64,000 nt of DNA from Streptomyces sp. P9-A2 (GCF_036634175.1 NZ_JAZIFX010000001.1:1488001-1552000), one strand, 5' to 3'. Numbered from the stretch's first letter, positions 34,463 to 43,759 are shown. The notes: generated by a model from the letters alone, not told the origin. Numbers and translations are program-made.

Positions 34463-35302
34463 GTGCCGCGCATGCTCGACGTCAGCAACGAGGTACGCGC
34501 CGAGATCGGCGACGAAGAAGCCGACCGCCTGCTCGCCGGAGATTCCGCCCCGGGCGGTTACGACTGCACCTCCTGCCGCACACCGGGCGATCCGGAGCAG
34601 GAGCGGACCAGCACTGTCCTGTTCATCGGGGACGAGACCGCCGTCCTCGCCTTCGCCCACTCCACCTGCCTGCCCTCGCAGGTCGTCCAAGTCACCGAGG
34701 AGCAGCTCCTGGGCGCCGCGCGGTCCATCAACGGCGACGCCACAGCCCCGGCGGCGCCCGCGCAGGCCGCACAGACGGCCCCGGTGCCGGCTGCTCCCCA
34801 TCAGGCCGCGGCGCCGTACGTCGTGCCCGAGCAGGCCGTACTCGGCGTGACCAGCGGACTGGTCCTGATCGCCGGGGAGCTGCACCCGGCCCTGGTGGTC
34901 GAGCCGACCGCGCCGGTGGCGCGGCCCGGTTCCCTCGGGTCCGGCGACGACTTCCTGCCGCTGCTCATCGAGCAGGGCTTCATGCCAGTGACCGAGCTGT
35001 CCACCGCACCGTCCGTGCTGCACGGCTGGTCGGTTCTGCTGGCCGTGGGGCAGCTGCACGCGGTGCTCCAGCCGAACCCGAACGGCGGTCAGCCGGTGGC
35101 CTGGTGGCAGGCGCACCAGCCGCTCCAGGTCACCGAGGGCTGGCGGGCGGCAGCCAACAAGCACCAGCAGGTGCTGCTGTTCGCGGCTCCGGTCGGTTCG
35201 ATCGGCCGTCAGCCGCGCGAGGACCTGCTGCGCGACGCGCTGGACAGGGCCGCGGCGAACGGAAGGCTGGTCACGGCGGCACTGCCGCTCGCCGGTCTCT
35301 GA
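34463..35302 (+). CDS. Conserved Streptomyces protein of unknown function
   Basis: GTG 34463 is preceded by CGAGGGAG; an ATG at 34472 is an alternative. The 279-residue protein has an N-terminal half with CTSCRTPGDPEQERTST (two Cys), a Pro/Ala linker near 95-115 and a C-terminal half of alternating beta strands (LVLIAGELHPALVV, LHGWSVLLAVGQLHAVLQ). No signal peptide or membrane segment. No family recognised. It is followed closely by another unknown gene. Confidence 0.75.
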   Translation: MPRMLDVSNEVRAEIGDEEADRLLAGDSAPGGYDCTSCRTPGDPEQERTSTVLFIGDETAVLAFAHSTCLPSQVVQVTEEQLLGAARSINGDATAPAAPAQAAQTAPVPAAPHQAAAPYVVPEQAVLGVTSGLVLIAGELHPALVVEPTAPVARPGSLGSGDDFLPLLIEQGFMPVTELSTAPSVLHGWSVLLAVGQLHAVLQPNPNGGQPVAWWQAHQPLQVTEGWRAAANKHQQVLLFAAPVGSIGRQPREDLLRDALDRAAANGRLVTAALPLAGL

Positions 35303-35449
35303 CCGTCGGTCGACGGACAGCCGACGGCCGACGGACAGCCGACGGCCGATGAACCCGGCTGACACCCGGCTGCCGGCCGACAGGCCGGTGACCGGCGAAA
35401 ACCCGTACCCCGGCCACATCCCTTACCGGTCGGGGTCGTTGGGAGATAC

Positions 35450-35869
35450 GTGCACGCATACGACGCTCCCCGCCGCCGGCCCTTCCCGTTGGTCCCCGCC
35501 CCCGTGCGGCCGGCTCAGGACTCCGAGGGCGGCCCTTCGGCCACGCCGATCTACGACGCGCTCTACGCCGAGTACGTGAAGTCCTTCCGCTCACTGCCGG
35601 GTGACCGCAGCGGCGAGGAGAAGCTGGGCTTCGCCGCCTTCGGAGGCGCCCCGCACGGTACGGGCTCGCCCGTCGGCCACGGATCGGGGGCGTTCGGCGG
35701 TTCCGTCGGCGGCGGATCATACGGTGCCTACAGCGCGGGGGCGAGCAGCGCCCGGCAGAGCGCGGGGCAGCAGCCGCAGTGGCAGCGCGTCCCGGCGGTC
35801 GGCCGGCACGCCATCGAGAGGCCCCACGCGCCGGCGGCCCTGCCCCCGGCCCCGCGCCGGGAGACCTGA
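35450..35869 (+). CDS. Conserved Streptomyces small protein of unknown function
   Basis: GTG 35450 follows GGGAGAT. The 139-residue protein begins MHAYDAPRRRPFPLVPAPVRP, has a short conserved core TPIYDALYAEYVKSFRSLPGDRSGEEKLGFAAFG and a Gly/Ser/Pro-rich tail. It looks soluble and partly disordered. Function unknown; the TPIYD motif suggests a Streptomyces-specific family. The large terminator lies just after it. Confidence 0.7.
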   Translation: MHAYDAPRRRPFPLVPAPVRPAQDSEGGPSATPIYDALYAEYVKSFRSLPGDRSGEEKLGFAAFGGAPHGTGSPVGHGSGAFGGSVGGGSYGAYSAGASSARQSAGQQPQWQRVPAVGRHAIERPHAPAALPPAPRRET

Positions 35870-35893
35870 CCGGGCACGCCGGGCCCGGCGACG

Positions 35894-35945
35894 ACGCAGG
35901 GTGGAGGGGGCGGTCCCGGCCGGGACCGCCCCCTCCACCCTGCGT
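35894..35945. terminator. 52-bp perfect palindrome, bidirectional terminator
   Basis: The arms 35894-35919 and 35920-35945 are exact reverse complements. It stands between the converging 139-residue ORF and der. This length is unusually strong even for Streptomyces. Confidence 0.85.
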
Positions 35946-35957
35946 GCCGTCGTTACG

Positions 35958-37436
35958 TCACTTCTTCTTGCCGCGCTTCTCACGCACCCGTACCGAGATG
36001 TGGATGGGCGTGCCCTCGAAGCTGAACTCCTCGCGCAGCCGGCGTTCGATGAACCGCCGGTAGCCCGCCTCGATGAACCCGGAGGCGAAGAGCACGAACC
36101 GCGGCGGCTTGGTGCCCGCCTGCGTGCCGAACAGGATGCGCGGCTGCTTGCCGCCCCGCACGGGGTGCGGGTGGGCGGCGACCAGCTCGCCGAGGAAGGC
36201 GTTCAGCCTGCCGGTCGGAACGCGGGTCTCCCAGCCCGCCAGGGCCGTCTCGATCGCCGGGACCAGCTTCTCCATGTGGCGTCCGGTGCGGGCCGACACG
36301 TTCACCCGCGGCGCCCAGACGACCTGGCCGAGCTCGGTCTCGATCTCCCGCTCCAGGTAGTAGCGGCGCTCCTCGTCGAGGGTGTCCCACTTGTTGAACG
36401 CGAGGACGATCGCGCGCCCCGCCTCCACGGCCATGGTGACGATGCGCTGGTCCTGCACCGAGATGGAGTCGGCGGCGTCGAGGAGGACGACGGCGACCTC
36501 GGCCTTCTCGACGGCGGCCGCGGTGCGCAGCGAGGCGTAGTAGTCGGCGCCCTGCTGGAGGTGGACGCGCTTGCGGATGCCCGCGGTGTCGACGAACTTC
36601 CAGGTCTTTCCGCCCAGCTCGATCAGTTCGTCGACCGGGTCGCGGGTGGTGCCGGCGATCTCGTTGACGACGACGCGCTCCTCGCCGGCGACCTTGTTCA
36701 GCAGCGAGGACTTGCCGACGTTCGGACGGCCGATCAGGGCGATCCGGCGCGGACCGCCGACCGCCGTGCCGAAGGTCTGCGCGGGGGCCTCCGGCAGCGC
36801 CTCCAGGACCTGGTCCAGCATGTCGCCGGTGCCGCGGCCGTGCAGGGCGGAGACCGGGTGCGGCTCGCCCAGGCCCAGGGACCACAGGTAGGAGGCGTCG
36901 GCCTCACCGCTCTGGCCGTCCACCTTGTTGGCGCACAGGACGACCGGCTTGCCTGCCTTGCGCAGCAGCCGGACGACGGCCTCGTCGGTGTCGGTCGCGC
37001 CCACCTTGGCGTCCACCACGAACACCACGGCGTCGGCCGCCTCGATCGCGTACTCGGCCTGCGCCGCCACGGAGGCGTCGATGCCGAGGACGTCCTGCTC
37101 CCAGCCGCCGGTGTCGACGACCTTGAAGCGGCGGCCCGCCCACTCGGCCTCGTAGGTGACGCGGTCCCGGGTGACGCCCGGCTTGTCCTCGACGACCGCC
37201 TCGCGGCGGCCGATGATGCGGTTCACCAGGGTCGACTTGCCGACATTGGGGCGGCCGACGACGGCGAGCACGGGCAGCGGGCCGTGCCCGGCCGCCTCGA
37301 TGGCGCCCTCGACGTCCTCGAGGTCGAAGCCCTCCTCCGCGGCGAGCTCCATGAACTCCGCGAACTCGGCGTCGCCGAGCGCCCCGTGCTCGTGCTCGTG
37401 CTCGGCCGAGCCGTCGGGCTGGATGTGGTCGTTCAT
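35958..37436 (-). CDS. der: GTPase Der (EngA), ribosome assembly
   Basis: The 492-residue protein has two tandem Era-like GTPase domains. Each has GRPNVGKS (G1), a G2 Thr, DTGG or DTAG (G3) and NKVD or NKWD (G4). The C-terminal KH-like domain binds rRNA; it ends in REKRGKKK. The N-terminal 50 residues (HEHEHG, Glu-rich) are an extension typical of Streptomyces. It assembles the 50S subunit. A hairpin at 37471-37498 separates it from plsC, so both an operon readthrough and a separate start are possible. Confidence 0.97.
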   Translation of the reverse strand: MNDHIQPDGSAEHEHEHGALGDAEFAEFMELAAEEGFDLEDVEGAIEAAGHGPLPVLAVVGRPNVGKSTLVNRIIGRREAVVEDKPGVTRDRVTYEAEWAGRRFKVVDTGGWEQDVLGIDASVAAQAEYAIEAADAVVFVVDAKVGATDTDEAVVRLLRKAGKPVVLCANKVDGQSGEADASYLWSLGLGEPHPVSALHGRGTGDMLDQVLEALPEAPAQTFGTAVGGPRRIALIGRPNVGKSSLLNKVAGEERVVVNEIAGTTRDPVDELIELGGKTWKFVDTAGIRKRVHLQQGADYYASLRTAAAVEKAEVAVVLLDAADSISVQDQRIVTMAVEAGRAIVLAFNKWDTLDEERRYYLEREIETELGQVVWAPRVNVSARTGRHMEKLVPAIETALAGWETRVPTGRLNAFLGELVAAHPHPVRGGKQPRILFGTQAGTKPPRFVLFASGFIEAGYRRFIERRLREEFSFEGTPIHISVRVREKRGKKK

Positions 37437-37470
37437 GAAGTACGTACCTCGTTGTTCATCGTGGTGGTCG

Positions 37471-37498
37471 GTGGAACACCCGATTCCGGGTGTTCCAC
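37471..37498 (-). terminator. Intercistronic hairpin between plsC and der
   Basis: GTGGAACACCC at 37471-37481 pairs with GGGTGTTCCAC at 37488-37498 around a 6-base loop. It may terminate part of the transcripts leaving plsC or stabilise the der message. Confidence 0.65.
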
Positions 37499-37511
37499 TA
37501 CTCAGTGTCCG

Positions 37512-38159
37512 CTAGCGCCCGGTGAGGCGCCTGGCGTTTTCCAGGTGCGCGGTGAGCTGCTTCTGGATGCGCTCGGTCGCCTCGTCCAGCGCCTTGCGGG
37601 TACGCCGTCCGCTGCCGTCACCCGCCTCGAACGGGTCGCCGAAGACGACGTCGACGCGGGAGCGCAGCGGGGGCAGCGCCTTTATCAACCGTCCGCTCTG
37701 CCCGGAACTTCCCAGGACGGCGACGGGCACGATCGGCGCGCCGCCGCGCAGGGCGAAGTAGGCGAGCCCCGCGCGCAGCGAGGCGAAGTCGCCCTCGCCG
37801 CGGGTGCCCTCGGGGAAGATACCGAGGACGCCGCCCTGTTGCAGGATGCCCAGCGCCCGGGAGATGGCTGTGCGGTCGGTGGTGTTCCGGTCCACCTTCA
37901 CCTGGCCGATCCCGGTCAGGAACGGGTCGAGCGGCCCGATGAACGCCTCCCGCTTGATCAGGAAGTGCGTGGGCCGGGGGGCCACGCCCATGACCATCGG
38001 ACCGTCGATGTTGTGGGAGTGGTTCACGGCGAGAAGCACCGGGCCGGAGGCGGGCACCCGCCAGGCACCCAGCACGCGCGGCTTCCAGAAGCCGTACATC
38101 AGTCCGACGCCGATGCGCCGCCCGATCTCGGCGCCCCGCGCCGACGGAAGCCCGGTCAC
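37512..38159 (-). CDS. plsC: PlsC-family 1-acyl-glycerol-3-phosphate acyltransferase
   Basis: GTG 38159 overlaps the cmk stop (GTGA). The 215-residue enzyme has NHSHNIDGP (the HX4D acyltransferase motif), IKREAFIGP, the substrate FPEGTRGEGDF block and PIVPVAVLG. It adds an acyl chain to lysophosphatidic acid to give phosphatidic acid. There is one possible N-terminal membrane-associated helix. Coupling to cmk links phospholipid and pyrimidine supply. Confidence 0.92.
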   Translation of the reverse strand: MTGLPSARGAEIGRRIGVGLMYGFWKPRVLGAWRVPASGPVLLAVNHSHNIDGPMVMGVAPRPTHFLIKREAFIGPLDPFLTGIGQVKVDRNTTDRTAISRALGILQQGGVLGIFPEGTRGEGDFASLRAGLAYFALRGGAPIVPVAVLGSSGQSGRLIKALPPLRSRVDVVFGDPFEAGDGSGRRTRKALDEATERIQKQLTAHLENARRLTGR

Positions 38160-38836
38160 CGGCCGACTCGTTTCTCCTCGACGAGGGTGACGACACACTC
38201 GATGACCTGCTGCAGGGTCAGGTCGGTGGTGTCCACCTCGACCGCGTCGTCCGCCTTGGCCAGTGGGGAGGTCTTGCGGCTGGAGTCGGCCGCGTCCCGC
38301 TTGACCAGGGCCTCGCGCGTGGCGTTCAGGTCGGCGCCCTTGAGCTCGCCGCTGCGGCGGGCGGCCCGCGCCTCCGGAGAGGCGGTGAGGAAGATCTTCA
38401 GGTCGGCGTCGGGCAGCACGGTGGTCCCTATGTCGCGGCCCTCGACGACGATGCCGGTGACGGCGGAGGCGGCGATGGAGCGCTGCAGCTCGGTGATCCG
38501 GGTGCGCACCTCGGGGACCGCGCTGACCGCGCTGACCTTGGAGGTGACGTCCTGCTCGCGGATCGGGCCGGCCACATCGATGCCGTCGACCGTGATGTCG
38601 GGCTTCTCCGGGTCGGTGCCGGAGAGGATCTCGGGCTTGCCGGCCGCGGCGGCGATCGCGGAGGGGTCGGCGGTGTCGATGCCGTTGGTGACCATCCACC
38701 AGGTGATCGCCCGGTACTGGGCGCCGGTGTCCAGGTAGCTCAGGCCGAGCTGTGCCGCCACGGCCTTCGACGTGCTCGACTTGCCCGTGCCGGACGGGCC
38801 GTCGATGGCGACAATCACTGGCGTGGAGCTTTCCAC
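38156..38836 (-). CDS. cmk: Cytidylate kinase
   Basis: GTG 38836 is used; a longer frame to 38893 is unsupported. The 226-residue protein has the P-loop IDGPSGTGKSST (about 9-20), the CMP-binding LSYLDTGAQYRA, GRDIGTTVLP and the LID region KTSPLAKADDAVEVDTTDLT. It phosphorylates CMP/dCMP with ATP. It overlaps plsC by 4 bases. Confidence 0.97.
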   Translation of the reverse strand: MESSTPVIVAIDGPSGTGKSSTSKAVAAQLGLSYLDTGAQYRAITWWMVTNGIDTADPSAIAAAAGKPEILSGTDPEKPDITVDGIDVAGPIREQDVTSKVSAVSAVPEVRTRITELQRSIAASAVTGIVVEGRDIGTTVLPDADLKIFLTASPEARAARRSGELKGADLNATREALVKRDAADSSRKTSPLAKADDAVEVDTTDLTLQQVIECVVTLVEEKRVGR

Positions 38837-39062
38837 AGTGGGGACCTTCCTGGACCTGGCTGGCGGGGAGCGGGGCGCGAAACCGCCCTGCACAAGGTTA
38901 CTGGGTGTCCGTCCCCCGATCGGCCGTACCCGGGGACGGGGCCGCGACCGCTCCCGGGATCGGCGCCGGCACCGCTTCCGGCGCCCGTGTCCGACCGTCC
39001 GCGGGCCCTCGTCCGCCCACCCGGACGACCTCCACCGCCCGCCGCTCGCCGTCCGGCAGGTG

Positions 39063-40148
39063 CTACTGCCGGATGGACCAGCCCCGCTCCCGCAGCGCCG
39101 CGGTGAGCACCGGAGCCGCCTTGGGCTCCACCATGAGCTGTATCAGACCGGCCTGCTGCCCGGTCGCGTGCTCGATACGGACGTCCTCGATGTTGACGCC
39201 CGCACGGCCGGCGTCCGCGAAGATGCGCGCCAGCTGGCCCGGCTGGTCGTCGATGAGCACCGCCACGACCTCGTACGCGCGCGGGGCGGAGCCGTGCTTG
39301 CCCGGGACCCGGACCTGGCCGGCGTTGCCGCGGCGCAGCACGTCCTCGATGCCGGTGCTGCCCTCGCGCCGCTTGTTCTCGTCGGAGGACTGCAGCGCGC
39401 GCAGGGACCGTACGGTCTCCTCCAGGTCGGCGCCGATGTCGGTGAGCAGGTCGGCGACCGGACCGGGGTTCGCGGAGAGGATGTCGATCCACATCCGGGG
39501 GTCGGAGGCGGCGATCCTGGTCACATCCCGGATGCCCTGCCCGCACAGCCGTACGGCGGCCTCCTCGGCGTGCTCCAGGCGCGCGGCGACCAGGCCGGCC
39601 ACCAGGTGCGGCATGTGGGAGACCAGGGCCACGGCACGGTCGTGGGCGTCGGCGTCCATGACGACCGGGACGGCCCTGCAGTGCGAGACCAGCTCGAGGG
39701 CGAGATTGAGCACCTCGGTGTCGGTGTCCCGGGTGGGCGTGAGCACCCAGGGACGGCCCTCGAAGAGGTCCGCCCCGGCGGCCAGCGGGCCGGACTTCTC
39801 ACGACCGGACATGGGGTGCGTACCGATGTACGCCGAGAGGTCGAGCCCACGCTGCTCCAGCTCGCGGCGCGGCCCGCCCTTGACGCTGGCGACGTCGATG
39901 TAGCCGCGTGCCACCCCGCGCTCCAGGGCGTCGGCGAGCACCCCGGCCACGTGGGCGGGCGGGGCGGCGACGATCGCCAGGTCCACCGGCCCCTCGGGGG
40001 GGCCCTCGCTGCCGGCGCCGAGCGCGGCGGCCGTACGGGCCTGCTCCGGATCGTGATCGACGAGGTGGACGGTGACGCCCCGCTGGGAAAGGGCGAGGGC
40101 GGCGGACGTGCCGATCAGTCCGGTGCCGATGACGAGTGCGGTTCTCAC
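39063..40148 (-). CDS. tyrA: Prephenate dehydrogenase
   Basis: The 361-residue enzyme starts at GTG 40148, overlapping the aroH stop (GTGA). NAD-binding is VIGTGLIGTSAALAL (about 6-20). Catalytic and substrate parts include GTHPMSGREKSGP (His and Ser), and RLEHAEEAAVRL. The C-terminal region AYEVVAVLIDDQPGQLARIF (about 285-305) is an ACT domain that likely senses tyrosine. It converts prephenate to 4-hydroxyphenylpyruvate in tyrosine synthesis. It follows aroH, which makes prephenate. Confidence 0.95.
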   Translation of the reverse strand: MRTALVIGTGLIGTSAALALSQRGVTVHLVDHDPEQARTAAALGAGSEGPPEGPVDLAIVAAPPAHVAGVLADALERGVARGYIDVASVKGGPRRELEQRGLDLSAYIGTHPMSGREKSGPLAAGADLFEGRPWVLTPTRDTDTEVLNLALELVSHCRAVPVVMDADAHDRAVALVSHMPHLVAGLVAARLEHAEEAAVRLCGQGIRDVTRIAASDPRMWIDILSANPGPVADLLTDIGADLEETVRSLRALQSSDENKRREGSTGIEDVLRRGNAGQVRVPGKHGSAPRAYEVVAVLIDDQPGQLARIFADAGRAGVNIEDVRIEHATGQQAGLIQLMVEPKAAPVLTAALRERGWSIRQ

Positions 40149-40507
40149 TGGGCGATGTCCTTGCGCAGGGCCGCCGCGGCGCCGAGGTAGACATGGGCGA
40201 TGCCGGCGCGCGGCCGGTCGGACTCGATGTGCGCGAGGATGCGGACGACGCGGGGCAGGGCGCCCTCGATGTCCAGTTCCTGAGCGCAGATCAGGGGGAC
40301 GTCGACGATGCCGAGCTTGCGGGCGGCGGCGGCCGGGAAGTCGCTGTGGAGGTCGGGCGTGGCCGTGAACCAGATACTGATCAGGTCGTCCGTGGCCAGA
40401 TCGTTGCGTTCCAGTACCGCGGTGAGCAGCGCGCCGACCTGTTCCTCCATGTGGCCGGCCTCGTCCCGCTCGAGCTGGACGGCGCCCCGGACCGCTCGTA
40501 CCGCCAC
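40145..40507 (-). CDS. aroH: Chorismate mutase, AroH type
   Basis: GTG 40507 is preceded by AAGGAGC. The 120-residue protein has the pseudo-barrel AroH fold: VRAVRGAVQLERDEAGHMEEQV, with the active-site Arg and Glu, IWFTATPDLHSDFPAAAARKLG, and HVYLGAAAALRKDIAQ. AroH-type trimers turn chorismate into prephenate. It is the first gene of the aroH-tyrA-cmk-plsC-der run. Confidence 0.95.
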   Translation of the reverse strand: MAVRAVRGAVQLERDEAGHMEEQVGALLTAVLERNDLATDDLISIWFTATPDLHSDFPAAAARKLGIVDVPLICAQELDIEGALPRVVRILAHIESDRPRAGIAHVYLGAAAALRKDIAQ

Positions 40508-40721
40508 GGCGTTGCTCCTTGCTGATGTGCCGAATGTGCTGATGGATCGAATGTGCCGATGTGCCGGATGCACTGACGTGCGTATCGGTCGTTCGGTCGT
40601 CCAGCCTAGTCAGAACGGGATCCGGCGGTGTCCTGTGCCCGCCCGCCGAGACGGTCGGTGCAAAATGTCCTGATCTCCCGAAAATTCACCCACCCTCCAT
40701 GATTCCCTCCGGAGTGACGAC

Positions 40722-41213
40722 ATGACTGGCACGACCCCCCGCACGACCCCGCGCACCACACGGCGCACGGCCCTTCTCGCGGCAGGCGCGACAGCGCTGG
40801 CCGCCGGCTGCGGCGTGAACGGGAGCGGAGGCGGTGACGACTCCTCGCCCGCCACCGCCCCGGCCACCGCCCCAGGTACCACCCCGGGCACCGCCTCGGA
40901 CATCGCGGCGCCGGACGGCTCGGCAGGACGGGAACTGGCCGCGACCGACGACATCCCGGTGGGCGGGGGTGTGATCTTCAAGGACGAGAAGGTGGTGGTG
41001 ACCCAGCCCGAACAGGGTGACTTCAAGGCCTTCTCGGCGATCTGCACCCACCAGAGCTGTCTGGTGGCGGACGTCTCGGACGGCACCATCGACTGCGCCT
41101 GCCACGGCAGCCGGTTCCGGATCACCGACGGCTCGGTGGAACGGGGGCCGGCCACCAGCGCGCTGCCCGCGGAACGGATCACGGTGGAGGGAAAATCGAT
41201 TCGCCTGGCGTGA
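40722..41213 (+). CDS. Rieske [2Fe-2S] protein, Tat lipoprotein
   Basis: ATG 40722 follows CCGGAGTG. The N-terminus TTRRTALLAAGATALAAGCG is a twin-arginine signal with a lipobox (LAAGC), so the protein is exported folded and lipid-anchored. Cluster ligands lie in AICTHQSC and CACHGSRF, matching CxH...CxxH. The 163-residue size fits single-domain Rieske proteins of actinobacteria. Its electron-transfer partner is not visible; a quinone-linked oxidoreductase role is possible. The nucleotidyltransferase gene follows within 23 bases. Confidence 0.9.
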   Translation: MTGTTPRTTPRTTRRTALLAAGATALAAGCGVNGSGGGDDSSPATAPATAPGTTPGTASDIAAPDGSAGRELAATDDIPVGGGVIFKDEKVVVTQPEQGDFKAFSAICTHQSCLVADVSDGTIDCACHGSRFRITDGSVERGPATSALPAERITVEGKSIRLA

Positions 41214-41235
41214 GCCGGCCCGTACGCTCCCGGGC

Positions 41236-41928
41236 ATGCACTCCGCCGAGCTCCTGGTCCGCGACCACACGGTCTACGCCTGCGTCATGGGCTCGCGTGC
41301 CTTCGGCCTGGCCACGGAGGGCAGCGACACCGACCGCCGTGGCGTCTTCCTGGCCCCCACTCCCCTGTTCTGGCGCTTCGAGAAGCCGCCGACCCATGTC
41401 GAGGGTCCGGCCGAGGAACAGTTCAGCTGGGAGCTGGAACGCTTCTGCGAGCTGGCCCTGCGCGCCAACCCCAACATCCTGGAGTGCCTGCACTCGCCGC
41501 TCGTGGAGTACGCCGACGACACCGGCCGCGAACTGCTCGCCCTGCGCGGGGCGTTCCTCTCCCGCCGGGTCCACGAGACGTTCACCAGGTACGCGTACGG
41601 CCAGCGCCGCAGACTCGAGGCCGACGTCCGCGCGCACGGGGCGCCCCGCTGGAAGCACGCGATGCATCTGCTCCGCCTGCTGGCCTCCGCCCGCGACGTG
41701 CTGCGCGCGGGCGTCCTCACCATCGACGTGGGCGAGCAGCGCGAGCAGCTGCTCGCGGTGAAGCGGGGCGAGGTGCCCTGGCCCGAGGTCGAAGCCCGGA
41801 TGGCCCGGCTGGATCAGGAGGCCGGCGAGGCGCTGCGCCGTACGCCGCTCCCGGCGCAGCCGGACCGGCGCCGGATCGAGGACTTCCTGGTCCGCGTCCG
41901 CCGTGCCTCCGCCCTGCGGGCGGGGTAG
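41236..41928 (+). CDS. COG3541-type nucleotidyltransferase
   Basis: ATG 41236 opens MHSAELLVRDHTVYACVMGSRAFGLATEGSDTDRRGVF. The GS-x9-DxD pattern is the catalytic signature of DNA-pol-beta-type nucleotidyltransferases. The rest is helical. The 230-residue size fits COG3541. Such proteins can modify tRNA or protein targets; no partner antitoxin-like gene is here. TACGCT about 13 bases upstream and no ribosome site suggest a leaderless transcript. Confidence 0.85.
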   Translation: MHSAELLVRDHTVYACVMGSRAFGLATEGSDTDRRGVFLAPTPLFWRFEKPPTHVEGPAEEQFSWELERFCELALRANPNILECLHSPLVEYADDTGRELLALRGAFLSRRVHETFTRYAYGQRRRLEADVRAHGAPRWKHAMHLLRLLASARDVLRAGVLTIDVGEQREQLLAVKRGEVPWPEVEARMARLDQEAGEALRRTPLPAQPDRRRIEDFLVRVRRASALRAG

Positions 41929-41960
41929 GGCGGGCGGCCCCTCGCCATGGGCGCTCCCCC

Positions 41961-42980
41961 TCAGAGGTCCCAGAGCGCTCCCAGGGCCAGCAGTTCGTCC
42001 CGGTACTCGATGCGGTCGGCCCAGGCGTCCGGCCAGGCGTCCGCGCCGAGGTGGGCGCCCGCGAAGGCACCCGCGAGGCAGGCGATGGAGTCGGAGTCGC
42101 CGGAGGTGCAGGCGGCGCGGCGCAGGGCCGTGAGCGGTTCGTCGACGAAGAGCAGGAAGCACAGCAGTCCGGTCGCGAGGGCCTCCTCCGCGATCCAGCC
42201 CTCCCCGGTCGCCAGGCACGGATCGGTCTCCGGCGAGACGGTGTGGACGGCGCGCCGGAGGCGTTCCAGGATCTCCAGGCACTCGTCCCAGCCGCGCGCG
42301 ATGAAGTGCTCGGCACTGGGGTCCCCCGCGCGGGTCCACAGGTCGCCGAGCCACACCTCGTGGTAGCGGGTGCGGTTCTCGTAGGCGTAGGAGCGCAACA
42401 GGCCGATCAGTCCGGTCGGTTCGGCGCCCTCGGCGAGCAGGCGTACGGCGTGGGCGGTGAGGTCGGAGGCGGCGAGCGCGGTCGGGTGCCCGTGGGTGAG
42501 GGCCGACTGCAACTGGGCGGCACCCGCGCGCTGTTCCTCGCTCAGCCCGGGGGCGAGCCCGATGGGAGCGACGCGCATGTTGGCGCCGCAGCCCTTGGAG
42601 CCGACCTGACTGGCGTCCTGCCAGGGGCGGTCCTCCTCGGACAGCAGGTGGCAGGCCTTCAGGCAGGTGTTGCCGGGCGCCCGGTTGTTCTCGGGCGAGC
42701 GGTACCAGTCCACGAACTCCTCGCGCACCGGCCGTTCCAGCCGCTTCGGGGCGAGCCGTCCCCGGTCCATCGCCGTGCGCAGTCCGCGCCCCAGTGCCAG
42801 CGTCATCTGGGTGTCGTCGGTGACGATCGCCGGTTTCGGCAGGTCCATCCCCCGCCACGGTCCGAACTTGGTGAGGATCGAGGGGACGTCGTTGAACTCG
42901 GTGGGGAAACCGAGCGCGTCCCCGAGGGCGAGTCCGGTGAGCGCGCCCGTGGCGGCGCGCTTGGTGACGACGGTGTTCAT
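41961..42980 (-). CDS. ADP-ribosylglycohydrolase family protein
   Basis: ATG 42980 overlaps the NUDIX stop (ATGA). The 339-residue protein has the DraG signature: AATGALTGLALGDALGFPTE, IVTDDTQMTLALGRGL (metal-binding Asp/Thr) and GDSDSIACLAGAFAGA (second metal site, GDSDS rather than GDTDT). It removes ADP-ribose from proteins or breaks ADP-ribose derivatives, feeding NAD metabolism. It is the second gene of a two-gene operon with the NUDIX regulator. Confidence 0.93.
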   Translation of the reverse strand: MNTVVTKRAATGALTGLALGDALGFPTEFNDVPSILTKFGPWRGMDLPKPAIVTDDTQMTLALGRGLRTAMDRGRLAPKRLERPVREEFVDWYRSPENNRAPGNTCLKACHLLSEEDRPWQDASQVGSKGCGANMRVAPIGLAPGLSEEQRAGAAQLQSALTHGHPTALAASDLTAHAVRLLAEGAEPTGLIGLLRSYAYENRTRYHEVWLGDLWTRAGDPSAEHFIARGWDECLEILERLRRAVHTVSPETDPCLATGEGWIAEEALATGLLCFLLFVDEPLTALRRAACTSGDSDSIACLAGAFAGAHLGADAWPDAWADRIEYRDELLALGALWDL

Positions 42981-43696
42981 GCGGAACGTCCTTCCGGGGC
43001 CGGCCGGAGCAGCGGCGGATGGAGGGCGGTGGCGGTGCCCGCCCGGTAGAGGGCAGCGGGTTTGCCCCGGCCGCCGGTGAGGCGTGCGGCACCCGGGACC
43101 GGTTCGACGAAGCCCGCGGAGGCGAGCACCTTGCGCCGGAAGTTGGGCCGGTCGAGCGTGGTGCCCCATACGGTCTCGTAGACCTGCCGCAACTCGCCGA
43201 GAGTGAACTCGGGCGGACAGAAGGCGGTGGCGAGGCAGCTGTACTCGAGCTTGGCCCCGACGCGTTCCCGGGCGTCGGCCAGGATCCGGTCGTGGTCGAA
43301 GGCGAGCGCCCGCGCGGAGCCGTACGGGACCCAGCGTGCCTGCGCCGCGTCGCCGCCCCCGTGCGCTTCGGGAGCGTCGGGCAGCAGCGCGGTGAACGCG
43401 ACGGAGACGACCCGCATCCGGGGATCGCGGCCGGGTTCGCTGTAGGTCCGCAACTGCTCCAGGTGCAGTCCGGACACGTCCGTCAGTCCCGTCTCCTCGG
43501 CGAGTTCACGCCGGGCGGCGGTCTCCGCCGACTCGTCCGGCTGCACGAACCCGCCCGGCAGCGCCCAGTGGCCCGCGTAAGGCTCCTCCCCTCGCTCGAC
43601 GAGCAGGCCGTGCAGTACGCCCGCGCGGAGCGTGAACACGGCGAGGTCGACGGTGACGGCGAAGGGCTCGTAGGCGTACTTGTCGTAGCCGCCCAT
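42977..43696 (-). CDS. NUDIX hydrolase/regulator, NrtR-like
   Basis: ATG 43696 sits 8 bases after AAGGGGG; GTG 43705 is an alternative inside the palindrome. The 239-residue protein has a Nudix domain (about 1-150) with an intact box: GFVQPDESAETAARRELAEETGL. The C-terminal part (LEYSCLATAFCPPEFTLGELRQVYETVWG..NFRRKV) is a winged helix of the NrtR type, ending in the PNFRRKVL basic tract. NrtR proteins sense ADP-ribose and repress NAD genes. A perfect palindrome lies at its start, so it likely represses itself and the glycohydrolase. Confidence 0.92.
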   Translation of the reverse strand: MGGYDKYAYEPFAVTVDLAVFTLRAGVLHGLLVERGEEPYAGHWALPGGFVQPDESAETAARRELAEETGLTDVSGLHLEQLRTYSEPGRDPRMRVVSVAFTALLPDAPEAHGGGDAAQARWVPYGSARALAFDHDRILADARERVGAKLEYSCLATAFCPPEFTLGELRQVYETVWGTTLDRPNFRRKVLASAGFVEPVPGAARLTGGRGKPAALYRAGTATALHPPLLRPAPEGRSA

Positions 43697-43747
43697 GACC
43701 CGCACCCCCTTTTATAGTCAGGTCGACTATAAAAGGGGGTGCGGGTC
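43697..43747. promoter_or_regulatory. 51-bp palindromic operator (NUDIX/DraG operon)
   Basis: Arms at 43697-43719 and 43725-43747 are exact inverse copies of 23 bases with a 5-base spacer. The core reads TTTTATAGTC..GACTATAAAA, like NrtR operators. It abuts the NUDIX start. The arms also make a hairpin that may terminate transcription from rluB. Confidence 0.75.
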
Positions 43748-43759
43748 CTTCACAAGGCC

